DNA from: a bacterium
Lineage (GTDB): Bacteria; Bacillota; Clostridia; Lachnospirales; Lachnospiraceae
Direction: 5' to 3'
NCBI GenBank assembly: GCA_030524675.1
Contig: JAUNGE010000035.1
Span: forward strand, 1 to 36,839
Length of the DNA stretch: 36,839 bases
In this document: one piece after another, positions 6,949 to 15,427 of the stretch
Layout: each line of letters starts with the position of its first letter
Position numbering within the stretch: the first letter of the stretch is position 1
Made by a program: the position numbers and the translations under genes
Notes under the pieces: model-generated
The model's database searches: none
Seen by the model: only the letters and a program-made list of their open reading frames with translations
Told to the model about the DNA's origin: nothing

Positions 6949-8679
6949 ATGAAAAAGAGAATTCTTGCAATGATGTTGGCAGGTGCCATGGCCGTTTCTT
7001 TGGCAGGATGCGGCACTTACCAGAACAGCGGCACTTCTGATACGAAAGCTGCTGAGACAACAACTGCTGCACAGGAAGCGTCAGGGGGAGAGACGAGCAC
7101 GACAGCCAGCCAGGAGGCAGAGGAACAGGTGAGCCAGGATTTTACTATGGCATACAACGGAATTGTTACCTTAAATCCGATTATGAGCCAGTCCTCCAAC
7201 GATATGAATGTGTTTTATCTGACACAGATTCAGCTGGTGCGCTACTATGGCGACCAGATTCTGTGCGATGCGGCAGAGAGTTATGAGATGAGTGACGATG
7301 CGACTGTCTACACCTTCCATCTGCGCGACGGCCTGAAATGGTCCGACGGCCAGGATTTAACCGCAAAAGACTTTGAATATGGTGCTTATTGTCTGTTAAA
7401 CCCAGATATGGGAAGTCCGGCAGCAAACAGCTGGTTTTCCATCAAAAATGCATCTGCCTACAACTCCAAAGAAGTGACAGATTGGGCAGATGTCGGTGTG
7501 AAAGCGTTGGATGATAGGACGCTTGAAATCACAATGGAACATCCGTTAAACACATTTGACAAGACAATCGCCGTAAAGGGATTTTATCCACTGCGTCAGG
7601 ATTTTGTGGAGCAGGTAGGAAGTGACAAGATTGGTTCTTCTGTGGATACAATGTTATATTCTGGTCCGTATGTGATTACCGACTGGGTGCTGGAGAGCAG
7701 TATGGAATTGAAGAAGAACGACCTGTACTGGGACAGCGAGAATTCCTTCCCAACAGAAAATCTGCATTTTGTGGAAGTGGAGGACGCCAACACAAAGGTT
7801 GCCATGTTTGAGAGCGGCGAGGTGGATGCGATTGAGCAGGTATCCAGCCAGTATTTTGACCATCTGTCCGACTATCTGTACACTTACAATGGCGGCGGTT
7901 TCATGTTCCTGTGGATGAACCAGAATGGAACCAGCGAGGAAGCTGGAAAACTGATGAGCAATATCAATTTCCGTAAGGCATTGAGCTATGGTTTTAACAG
8001 AAATGCGACTGTGGCAGCGGTAAATAAGATGAAGAAGCCAGCAAGCCGTCTGGTAGATTCTAATTTTGTTGGCCCGAACGGCGGAAAATTCGTGGACGAG
8101 TATCCAGTCAATTCAGCACCTCTGGACGGCGATGTGGATGCGGCAAAAGAGTTTCTGGCAAAAGCTATGGAAGAACTCGGCTATACGGATGTGTCCGAGC
8201 TTCCGCAGTTAAGCCTTGTCACCTGGGATGCAGCAGAGCAGAAATTGCTGTTAGAGACGATTGTGGACCAGTGGAAACAGAACCTTGGCTTGACAAATAT
8301 CCAGTTAAATCAGTATGTAATCGGCACGGCAATCGGAACCTTCTACAGCTTGGATTACGATATTTTCTGCATCACTTGGGAGACAGACGTGCTTCCGACC
8401 GATATCATGGAGTCCATGATGACGGGCGGCGAGTGTAACTACGGCATTTGGAGCAATCCGGAGTTTGACGAGCTGGTAAAGCAGGCTGTTCTGGAAGTGG
8501 ACCCAGTGAAACAGGCAGAGTTGACTGCAAAAGCAGAGCAGATTTTTGTGGATGATGCAGGCATTGTCTCGATTTTTGAAGGAAGCAATACCAGCGCTGT
8601 GCAGCCTTATGTGGAGGGATTCCAGATGAGCGCAATCAGCAACGGCTATCAGTTCAATCACATGGTAGTGAAGAAATAA
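6949..8679 (+). CDS. family 5 extracellular solute-binding lipoprotein (peptide ABC transporter)
   Basis: The 576-residue protein is a substrate-capturing lipoprotein for the adjacent Dpp/Opp-type importer. A lipoprotein signal peptide ends in LAGC with acylated Cys21, followed by a Ser/Thr/Glu-rich linker to about residue 60. The SBP_bac_5 domain then fills the rest, with the early YTFHLRDGLKWSDGQDLTAKDFEYG motif and FRKALSYGFNR in the second lobe. AAAGGAG precedes the ATG. Family 5 proteins bind di- and oligopeptides, nickel or opines. The downstream deacylase and C-S lyase suggest an acylated or D-configured amino-acid conjugate or peptide, but specificity cannot be read from sequence. Confidence 0.92.
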   Translation: MKKRILAMMLAGAMAVSLAGCGTYQNSGTSDTKAAETTTAAQEASGGETSTTASQEAEEQVSQDFTMAYNGIVTLNPIMSQSSNDMNVFYLTQIQLVRYYGDQILCDAAESYEMSDDATVYTFHLRDGLKWSDGQDLTAKDFEYGAYCLLNPDMGSPAANSWFSIKNASAYNSKEVTDWADVGVKALDDRTLEITMEHPLNTFDKTIAVKGFYPLRQDFVEQVGSDKIGSSVDTMLYSGPYVITDWVLESSMELKKNDLYWDSENSFPTENLHFVEVEDANTKVAMFESGEVDAIEQVSSQYFDHLSDYLYTYNGGGFMFLWMNQNGTSEEAGKLMSNINFRKALSYGFNRNATVAAVNKMKKPASRLVDSNFVGPNGGKFVDEYPVNSAPLDGDVDAAKEFLAKAMEELGYTDVSELPQLSLVTWDAAEQKLLLETIVDQWKQNLGLTNIQLNQYVIGTAIGTFYSLDYDIFCITWETDVLPTDIMESMMTGGECNYGIWSNPEFDELVKQAVLEVDPVKQAELTAKAEQIFVDDAGIVSIFEGSNTSAVQPYVEGFQMSAISNGYQFNHMVVKK

Positions 8680-8680
8680 A

Positions 8681-8712
8681 GTGTAAAAGAAACAATAACG
8701 TGTAAAAGAAAC
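8681..8712 (+). repeat. short direct repeat in the spacer before the permease
   Basis: GTGTAAAAGAAAC occurs at 8681-8693 and again at 8700-8712, a 19-bp period. The first copy begins two bases after the binding-protein stop codon. The remaining spacer to the permease start shows only the ribosome site GAGGAGGG. Confidence 0.6.
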
Positions 8713-8780
8713 CACAGAAACAAAGAAGTGTCGCCGGAGGAGAAGATTCCACGGGCGTACTTGAAAAGAGGAGGGATAGT

Positions 8781-9701
8781 TTGAGACAGTATATCTTGAA
8801 AAGACTGGTAATTTCTGTTATTACCATCTGGTTGATTGCCACATGCAGCTTTTTCCTTCTGCATGCGCTTCCAGGAAATCCTTTTGCGACACAGAAAATG
8901 ATGAGTCCAGAGATGCTGAATAAGATGATGTCGTATTATGGTCTGGACCGGCCGCTGATGGAGCAGTACATTACTTTTATGAAGAATCTTCTCCATGGAG
9001 ATTTCGGGTATTCTCTGAAATATGTCGGAAAATCCGTAAACGGCGTCATCGCTCAGACCTTTCCGGTGTCCGCACAGCTGGGACTGCAGTCCTATCTGCT
9101 GAGTTTTCCGGTCGGCATCTGCCTGGGGATTGTGGCGGCGAGAAAGAGAGGGAGGGCGATTGACTATTCGCTGGTCGCATTCTCCGTGCTCGGCGTCTCC
9201 GTTCCAGTATTTATCTTGGCATCTTTGCTGCAGTATGTCTTTGCAATCCGCTTGAAATGGCTGCCGGTGGCACAGTGGAAGAGCTTTGCCTACACGATTC
9301 TTCCGACACTGACGCTCGCCATCGGCTCCATTGCAGGAAAGACCAGAACCATGCGCACACTGATGCTTGAGGTAATTACGGAGGACTATGTAAAAACTGC
9401 AAAGGCAAAGGGACTCTCTGGTTTACAGATTGTGTGGAACCACCAGATACGAAATGCCATCATTCCGATGATTCCATCCCTGGGAATGGAGATTGTGTCC
9501 ATTTTGATGGGGTCCTTCGTGGTGGAACAGATTTATGCCGTTCCAGGAATCGGCGCTTATTTTGTGAGCTCGGTGCAGAGCCTCGACTACACAATGACAC
9601 TTGGCCTCACAGTATTTTTCGGCGTCTTTGTCATCACGGCGAACTTTATCATTGACCTGATTTATGGACTGATTGACCCGCGTATCCGCGTTGTGAAGTA
9701 A
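8781..9701 (+). CDS. dppB: peptide ABC transporter permease, DppB/OppB type
   Basis: A 306-residue inner-membrane permease with about six transmembrane segments and the N-terminal pattern of DppB/OppB (MRQYILKRLVISVITIWLIATCSFFLLHALPGNPF). The EAA-type coupling loop is visible as TAKAKGLSGLQIVWNHQIRNAIIPMI in the C-terminal third. The start is TTG at 8781, chosen because GAGGAGGG lies 5 bases upstream and homologs begin at this point. It forms the membrane channel with the next gene. The order binding protein, B, C, D, F is the complete Dpp/Opp arrangement. Confidence 0.92.
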   Translation: MRQYILKRLVISVITIWLIATCSFFLLHALPGNPFATQKMMSPEMLNKMMSYYGLDRPLMEQYITFMKNLLHGDFGYSLKYVGKSVNGVIAQTFPVSAQLGLQSYLLSFPVGICLGIVAARKRGRAIDYSLVAFSVLGVSVPVFILASLLQYVFAIRLKWLPVAQWKSFAYTILPTLTLAIGSIAGKTRTMRTLMLEVITEDYVKTAKAKGLSGLQIVWNHQIRNAIIPMIPSLGMEIVSILMGSFVVEQIYAVPGIGAYFVSSVQSLDYTMTLGLTVFFGVFVITANFIIDLIYGLIDPRIRVVK

Positions 9702-9717
9702 GGAGGCAGAAAGAGAG

Positions 9718-10665
9718 ATGACGAATTCTGGTATATCCGGTGTGTCCGGTGTAGAGTTAAAGCAGGAAGATTTTGTCCGCCTTCCAAAAGAGAGAAATCT
9801 GTCTGACGCCATCGTGCGCCCGAGCGTCAGCTACTGGAGCGATGTGTTTCGCCGCATCCGAAGCGACAAGGTGGCGGTTATGAGTCTTGGCATTATCTGT
9901 ATCATCAGCCTATTTGCAATTTTTGCCCCGATACTCTGTCCCTATGAGTATGAGACGACGGACCTGCTGCACACCAATCTGGCTCCGTGCAGGGAGCACT
10001 GGTTCGGGACGGATTCTCTGGGGCGTGACCAGTGGGCGAGAGTGTGGATTGGCGCGAGAACATCGCTTCTGATTGGACTGGGCGGCGCCATCGTGCCACA
10101 GGTAATCGGCATTTTCCTCGGCGGTCTGTCAGGGTATTTCGGCGGCTGGGTGGATATGTTGATTATGCGCATCATTGATGTGGGCGTCTGTATTCCATCT
10201 TTGGTCTATGTGACACTGATTATGCTGTGGCTGGGGTCCGGTCCAGCAGCCATTATTCTTGCGATTGCGATTACCGGCTGGATGGACTCTGCGAGAGTGG
10301 TGCGCGGGCGAATGTTGCAATTTAAGAACAGAGAGTTTGTGCTGGCGGCAAGCACGCAGGGGGCTGGTTCTCTTCGCATTATTTTCCGGCATATCCTGCC
10401 GAACATTCTGGGGCAGCAGGTCGTGAGTGTGTCTTCCGCGATTCCAGGTGCGATTTTTCTGGAGGCGTACCTGTCCTTTATCGGTCTGGGAATCAAATCC
10501 CCGATGACGTCCTGGGGACAGCTCTGCCAGGTAGGCGCTTCGTTTTACAGGCTGTATCCATATCAGCTGTTTATCCCAGGGCTTTTAATCAGCATCACGA
10601 TTCTGGCATTTTATCTGTTCGGCAACTGCCTGCGCGATGCCCTTGACCCGCATTTGAGAGATTAG
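9718..10665 (+). CDS. dppC: peptide ABC transporter permease, DppC/OppC type
   Basis: The 315-residue second membrane subunit of the importer. The protein starts with a soluble N-terminal tail of about 45 residues and continues with a transmembrane segment. It has the HWFGTDSLGRDQWARVWIGARTSL motif typical of OppC/DppC, and a coupling loop AASTQGAGSLRIIFRHILPNILG. It starts 16 bases after dppB and is preceded by AAGGAGG. It ends 14 bases before the first ATPase, indicating translational coupling through the operon. Confidence 0.92.
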   Translation: MTNSGISGVSGVELKQEDFVRLPKERNLSDAIVRPSVSYWSDVFRRIRSDKVAVMSLGIICIISLFAIFAPILCPYEYETTDLLHTNLAPCREHWFGTDSLGRDQWARVWIGARTSLLIGLGGAIVPQVIGIFLGGLSGYFGGWVDMLIMRIIDVGVCIPSLVYVTLIMLWLGSGPAAIILAIAITGWMDSARVVRGRMLQFKNREFVLAASTQGAGSLRIIFRHILPNILGQQVVSVSSAIPGAIFLEAYLSFIGLGIKSPMTSWGQLCQVGASFYRLYPYQLFIPGLLISITILAFYLFGNCLRDALDPHLRD

Positions 10666-10679
10666 AGGAGGAAGAAGAG

Positions 10680-11762
10680 ATGGAAGAACATTTGCTTACT
10701 GTGCGCAATCTGCGTGTATCCTTTGATACCTATGCGGGAGAAGTCCAGGCGGTGCGCGGCGTCAGCTTTTATCTGGATGAGGGAGAAACGCTGGCTATCG
10801 TGGGAGAGTCCGGCTGCGGAAAATCCGTGACGATTCAGACCATCATGAAACTGCTTCCCACGCCGCCGTCTCGCATCAAGGAGGGCAGTATCTGCTATCA
10901 GGGAAAAGAACTGACAGCACTTTCGGATAAGGAGATGGAGGAATACCGCGGAAAAGAATTCTCCATGATTTTTCAGGATTCCATGACAAGTCTGAATCCG
11001 ACGATGCGTGTCGGTAAACAGATGATTGAGGGAATTTTGCGCCACCAGAAAATCAGCCGTGGGGAAGCGAAAAAGCGGGCGGTCGAGCTTCTTGGAAAGG
11101 TGGGGCTTCCGAATCCTGAGCTGGTGTACAGGCGGTATCCACACACCATGTCCGGCGGGCAGCGCCAGCGTGTGATGATTGCTATGGCAATGGCATGCAA
11201 CCCGAAAATTCTGTTTGCAGATGAACCGACGACGGCGCTCGATGTGACTATGCAGGCGCAGATTTTGGACTTGATGAACCAGTTAAAGAAGGAGCTTGGG
11301 ACGTCGATTCTTCTGATTACACACGATCTGGGCGTGGTGGCAAAGATGGCAGACCGAATCGCCGTGATGTACGCGGGAAAAGTCGTGGAGTACGGAGACG
11401 CGAGACAGATTTTTTATAATCCCTGTCATCCTTACACCTGGGGCCTTTTAGGTGCTATGCCGAATTTGATTCAGGATGTAAAAAGCGAGCTGTACGCCAT
11501 TCCAGGGACTCCGCCGGATCTGTATGCACCGCCCGAAGGCTGTGCGTTTGCTGCCAGATGCCCGTATGCAATGGGAGCCTGCCTAAAACTTGACCCAGAG
11601 GAGTATGTCTGCTCGGACGGGCATGTATCCCGATGCTGGCTGATGGACGAGCGGGCGGAGGAAGTGACTCCGCCGGACGGGGTTCCAACGCTGCCGAGAA
11701 AGAGCGTGCCAGGAAAGCCGTCGGGAAATACCTTGCCAGAAGGAGGGACGGCACATGAGTGA
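10680..11762 (+). CDS. dppD: peptide ABC transporter ATPase, DppD/OppD type
   Basis: A 360-residue cytoplasmic nucleotide-binding subunit. Walker A GESGCGKS is at 42-49, the ABC signature SGGQRQR starts at Ser158, and Walker B has Asp181-Glu182 in ILFADEPTTALD. The C-terminal oligopeptide-transporter extension carries a Cys-rich stretch (GCAFAARCPYAMGAC and two later Cys). In related OppD/DppD proteins this stretch can hold an iron-sulfur cluster. A Pro/Gly-rich tail follows. Its last 8 bases overlap the start of the partner ATPase, so the two are translationally coupled. It pairs with DppF to power import. Confidence 0.92.
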   Translation: MEEHLLTVRNLRVSFDTYAGEVQAVRGVSFYLDEGETLAIVGESGCGKSVTIQTIMKLLPTPPSRIKEGSICYQGKELTALSDKEMEEYRGKEFSMIFQDSMTSLNPTMRVGKQMIEGILRHQKISRGEAKKRAVELLGKVGLPNPELVYRRYPHTMSGGQRQRVMIAMAMACNPKILFADEPTTALDVTMQAQILDLMNQLKKELGTSILLITHDLGVVAKMADRIAVMYAGKVVEYGDARQIFYNPCHPYTWGLLGAMPNLIQDVKSELYAIPGTPPDLYAPPEGCAFAARCPYAMGACLKLDPEEYVCSDGHVSRCWLMDERAEEVTPPDGVPTLPRKSVPGKPSGNTLPEGGTAHE

Positions 11763-12717
11763 GATACTTTTGGAAGTGCAGAACCTGAAAAAATATTTTA
11801 ATGTGGGAAAAGGTCAGACATTAAAAGCCGTGGACGGCGTGTCGTTTCAGATTGAAAGAGGAAAGACGCTGGGATTGGTCGGAGAGTCTGGCTGTGGAAA
11901 GACCACTGTGGGACGTACGCTGCTGCGCATCTATGAGCCGGACGGCGGAAAAATCCTGTTTGACGGCAAGGATATCAGCAGAATCCGGCGGACGGAGGCG
12001 AAAGCGCTGACGAGGCGGATGCAGATGGTATTTCAGGACCCGTATGCGTCCTTAAATCCGTTTTTTACGGTCGGTGAGATTGTAGGAGAGGGACTGAAAA
12101 TTCATAAATTGTGCGCGAATGAGAAGGAGCGGCAGGAGAGAGTCTATGAACTTCTCCAGATGGTGGGGCTGAACAAGGACCATGCAAACCGGTTCCCGCA
12201 CGAGTTCTCCGGCGGACAGCGCCAGAGAGTGGGAATTGCCCGTGCACTGGCCCTAAATCCCGATTTTATTGTCTGTGATGAGCCAATTTCGGCGCTGGAT
12301 GTGTCCATTCAGGCACAGGTAGTCAATATGCTGATGAAATTTCAGCAGGATATGGGGCTGACGTACCTGTTTATTGCGCATGATTTATCCATGGTGCGCC
12401 ATATCGCGGACCAGACGGCCGTGATGTATCTGGGAACCATGGTGGAGTATGGGAATACAAAAGAAGTCTACTCCAATCCGCTGCATCCATACACGCAGGG
12501 ACTTCTCTCCGCTGTGCCTGTGGCAGATCCGGACTATGAGAAAGCGCACCAGAGAATTCCGATGGACGGTGAAGTTCCAAGCCCTGTCAATCCGAAGCCA
12601 GGCTGCCGTTTCTGCGCGAGATGCCGCAATGCGACGGACGTCTGCCGCAGCGAGACGCCGCAGTTAAAGGATGTGGGTGCAGGACATAAGGTGGCCTGCC
12701 ATCATGTGCAGAGTTAG
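11755..12717 (+). CDS. dppF: peptide ABC transporter ATPase, DppF/OppF type
   Basis: The 320-residue second nucleotide-binding subunit. Walker A GESGCGKTT is at 43-51. The Q-loop FQDPYASLNPF, the signature FSGGQRQRVGIARAL, Walker B DEPISALD and the H-loop IAHDLSMV are all intact. The C-terminal Opp/Dpp extension has the CRFCARC type cysteine cluster. Translation starts inside the dppD stop region (ATGAGTGA), with AGGAGGG upstream. It completes a full five-subunit importer. Confidence 0.92.
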   Translation: MSEILLEVQNLKKYFNVGKGQTLKAVDGVSFQIERGKTLGLVGESGCGKTTVGRTLLRIYEPDGGKILFDGKDISRIRRTEAKALTRRMQMVFQDPYASLNPFFTVGEIVGEGLKIHKLCANEKERQERVYELLQMVGLNKDHANRFPHEFSGGQRQRVGIARALALNPDFIVCDEPISALDVSIQAQVVNMLMKFQQDMGLTYLFIAHDLSMVRHIADQTAVMYLGTMVEYGNTKEVYSNPLHPYTQGLLSAVPVADPDYEKAHQRIPMDGEVPSPVNPKPGCRFCARCRNATDVCRSETPQLKDVGAGHKVACHHVQS

Positions 12718-12735
12718 AAAGAGAAACATCATAAG

Positions 12736-12757
12736 ATAGAATAATTATAGAATAATT
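12736..12757 (+). repeat. 11-bp perfect tandem repeat in the dppF/NIF3 spacer
   Basis: ATAGAATAATT at 12736-12746 is repeated exactly at 12747-12757, within the 55-base spacer after the transporter genes. It is another of the short AT-rich duplications that fill spacers in this window. Confidence 0.6.
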
Positions 12758-12778
12758 ATGGAAAGAAGATGAGTGCGG

Positions 12779-13603
12779 ATGAACACGAAGGAAATGCTTC
12801 AGATTGCATTGGATTTGGCGAAGCTGAAAGAGCTTCCGATGGATTCCTCCATCTCTGTGGAGGGAGAAAATATAGAAAACGTGCTGGCAGGGATTGATAT
12901 GGGAAGCGCGGAGCTGGCACTGGCAAAACAGCTCGGCTATGACTGTGTGGCGCGCCACCACAATATGACACCGGCGCTGGGAAAGCTGGGATACCTGGTG
13001 GCCAATGACCACTATGAGAAGATGGTGGCAAACGGCGTTCCAGTCAATGTGGCGCAGAAGCTGCTGGAGCGCAGAAAACGCGAAGTAGAGATTATGTTCC
13101 ACGGAAGTAACTTGGACGGGGCTCCGTCTGTGGCGAGACTTTTGAACATGCCTTATATCGGTATTCACACGCCGGCGGACCTTTTGGGAGAGCGCGCTGT
13201 GGAGGCAAAGGTGGCCGAGGTACAGGCGGAGAAGAAAAACCCGACATTACAGGATTTGATGGACCGCCTGATGACGATTCGCGAGTATGCAGATGCGCCG
13301 GAAGGACAGAAACCGGCAATCTGGGTGGGAACACCAGAAAGCTATGCTGGAAAGGTGGTCGTGGAGTTTGCCGGAGGTCTGGCCGGAGAGCTGGACGAGC
13401 TGAAAGCGTACATTGATGCCGGAGTCGGCACATTTATCTGCATGCACATGGATGCAAACATTGTCAAAGAGCTGCAGCAGGACAACCGCTGCAATGTGAT
13501 GGTGATGGGACATATGGCGAGTGATTCTATCGGATTTAATCAGATTTTGGATGCCTGGGAAGCGCGCGGTGTGCGCGTCACCAGAATCGGCGGACTGGTA
13601 TAA
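12779..13603 (+). CDS. NIF3-like (DUF34) putative dinuclear-metal protein
   Basis: About 274 residues, with no signal peptide or membrane segment. I recognise it tentatively as a NIF3/DUF34 relative. Features are an early IDMGSAELALAKQLGYDCVARHHN segment with paired His, PYIGIHTPADLLGE in the middle, and a C-terminal MVMGHMASDSIGFNQILDAWEARG where NIF3 proteins place another metal ligand (GH). These His and Asp/Glu positions could form a two-metal site. Biochemical roles in the family are poorly defined; members have been named as putative hydrolases. The start is uncertain: GTG at 12773 and ATG at 12779 share a weak GAAAGAAG/GATGAG ribosome site. It lies between the peptide importer and the deacylase with 20 bases to the latter. 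It is therefore very likely part of the same pathway and may be a peptidase or amidohydrolase-type enzyme (inference). Confidence 0.65.
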   Translation: MNTKEMLQIALDLAKLKELPMDSSISVEGENIENVLAGIDMGSAELALAKQLGYDCVARHHNMTPALGKLGYLVANDHYEKMVANGVPVNVAQKLLERRKREVEIMFHGSNLDGAPSVARLLNMPYIGIHTPADLLGERAVEAKVAEVQAEKKNPTLQDLMDRLMTIREYADAPEGQKPAIWVGTPESYAGKVVVEFAGGLAGELDELKAYIDAGVGTFICMHMDANIVKELQQDNRCNVMVMGHMASDSIGFNQILDAWEARGVRVTRIGGLV

Positions 13604-13623
13604 GCAGAAGAAGGAGAGAGAAG

Positions 13624-15423
13624 ATGGCAGAGTTTTTGATTCAGAATGGCACCGTGATTGACGGAACCGGAAAAGCCGGATATGCGGCAGATATCTGGGT
13701 GAAAGACGGGAAGATCCGAGCAATCGGTCCAAACCTCATGACAGTGAAATCCATATCAAGAGAGATACCAGTCATCGATGCTTCCGGAAAGTTGGTGACG
13801 CCTGGCTTTATCAACATGCATTCTCACTCAGACTGCTCTGTGGCGATGTATCCGGATATGGAGTCCACACTGGGGCAGGGTATCACCACGGAGTTTGCAG
13901 GGCACTGTGGGCTCGGTGTGGCGCCAGTGGAGAAGTACTGGCTGTACATGTTTCCGGAAAAGAGAGCCTTCACGCGCGTCATCCCTGAGCCAATCGGAGG
14001 AATCAGCCCTTATGATGCCTATATTGTGCCGACAGAGGCCCTGCGGGCGCCGTTTCAGCAGGTGTATAACGAACCGCTGGACTGGTCTTCGTATGGAGAA
14101 TTTCTGCAGCATATAAGGCAGCGCGGGACGGGCGCAAACCTGGCATTGGTGGCAGGCCACGCACAGATGCGGCTCCAGGCGATGGGTCCCGACTACATGC
14201 GGGATGCAACAGAGGAAGAGATACAGAAGATGGAGCGGAGTCTGGCCGATGCGATGGACGCGGGGGCAATGGGAATCAGTTTTGGGCTGGACTATGAGCC
14301 AGGTATGTTCGCCGCAGAGGAAGAACTGCTGCGCTTGATGCGGCTGGTGGCAGAGCGCGGCGGAATTGTGACTGCACACACAAGGAGCAGAGAGCACAGC
14401 TACTATGGACATCCACAGAATTTCCTAGATGGATTGAAAGAATTTCTGGAGCTGGGAAAGAAGAGCGGAGCGAACATCCATGTCAGTCATATTCAAAATG
14501 GGTTTCATGTGACGCCGCAGAGCGATGCGCTGGTGCAGGAGGCGGTAAAACAGACCTTGAAGGTTCTCGAAGATGCCAGAAAAGATGGCGTGCCGGTGAC
14601 ATGGGATGTGATTCCAAAGTATGCGTTCGGGCCGTTCCATTATCCGATGGCAGCATCGATGTTCCAGCCGTATGTGGAGCAGTGCGGCGGCTGTAAGGCG
14701 TTTTCAGAAAAACTGTCTGTTGGAACCTACAGAAAGAGTATAGAAAAGGAAATCCGTGTCGGAAATCATGCTTCCAGAGGTGTTTTCACGCGGTTTAATC
14801 CGAAGACAGACCCCGACTGGGATACCCGACAGAGATTTACACGCTGTACGAGAGCGGGTGTGGCCGGAAAGACCATCCGCGAGGCGGCAGACGGAAAGGA
14901 CAGTCTGACGTTCCTTCTGGATATTTTGGCAGAAGACCCGTATGCGGCTGTGATTTCTCTCGGACGCCGCCCAGAACATACGCCGGACAGGGATATGTAT
15001 GTGGCGCAGGAGGAGGCGACGATTGGGCTGGATACCTGGACGTTTGATTACAGTGCCTCTCTCTCCGAGGGAGATATGCCGCTGGAATGTGGTTCTCCGG
15101 CAACGTATGAGGGAATGACAGTGTTTTTGGAGACAGAGCGCGACAAGGGTGTTCCCATCGAGACAACCATCCAGAAACTGACAGGAAATGCGGCGAAGAT
15201 ACTACGGCTGCATGACAGAGGGGTTCTCGCAGAGGGAAACTACGCGGATATTCTGGTGATAGACTGGGAACATTTCTCGGCCAACTCTTGCCTGGCTGAC
15301 CCAAGACACGGGGCTAAAGGACTCGACTATGTGTTTGTTAGCGGACAAATCGCTGTGGAACACGGGGTACATACCCATGTGAGAAGCGGCGTGATCTGTG
15401 ACAGTTTTGGGAAAATGAGGTAA
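13624..15423 (+). CDS. N-acyl-D-amino-acid deacylase (D-aminoacylase-like amidohydrolase)
   Basis: Predicted to remove the acyl group from N-acyl-D-amino acids or related D-configured amides. The 599-residue protein belongs to amidohydrolase family 3. It has an N-terminal composite beta domain (FLIQNGTVIDGTGKAGYAAD) and metal-binding His66-x-His68 in INMHSHSD. FAGHCGLG with Cys95 corresponds to the D-aminoacylase NCG cysteine ligand. Later conserved His positions are in VTAHTRSREHS and IHVSHIQ, and the C-terminal closing strand is GNYADILVIDWEHF. It is about 70-100 residues longer than classical D-aminoacylases (roughly 480-500), with extra sequence in the 330-480 region. AAGGAGAG precedes the ATG. 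Its place between the NIF3-like and PatB genes supports a role in opening the imported conjugate. Dihydropyrimidinase or another amidase activity remains possible. Confidence 0.85.
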   Translation: MAEFLIQNGTVIDGTGKAGYAADIWVKDGKIRAIGPNLMTVKSISREIPVIDASGKLVTPGFINMHSHSDCSVAMYPDMESTLGQGITTEFAGHCGLGVAPVEKYWLYMFPEKRAFTRVIPEPIGGISPYDAYIVPTEALRAPFQQVYNEPLDWSSYGEFLQHIRQRGTGANLALVAGHAQMRLQAMGPDYMRDATEEEIQKMERSLADAMDAGAMGISFGLDYEPGMFAAEEELLRLMRLVAERGGIVTAHTRSREHSYYGHPQNFLDGLKEFLELGKKSGANIHVSHIQNGFHVTPQSDALVQEAVKQTLKVLEDARKDGVPVTWDVIPKYAFGPFHYPMAASMFQPYVEQCGGCKAFSEKLSVGTYRKSIEKEIRVGNHASRGVFTRFNPKTDPDWDTRQRFTRCTRAGVAGKTIREAADGKDSLTFLLDILAEDPYAAVISLGRRPEHTPDRDMYVAQEEATIGLDTWTFDYSASLSEGDMPLECGSPATYEGMTVFLETERDKGVPIETTIQKLTGNAAKILRLHDRGVLAEGNYADILVIDWEHFSANSCLADPRHGAKGLDYVFVSGQIAVEHGVHTHVRSGVICDSFGKMR

Positions 15424-15427
15424 GGGA

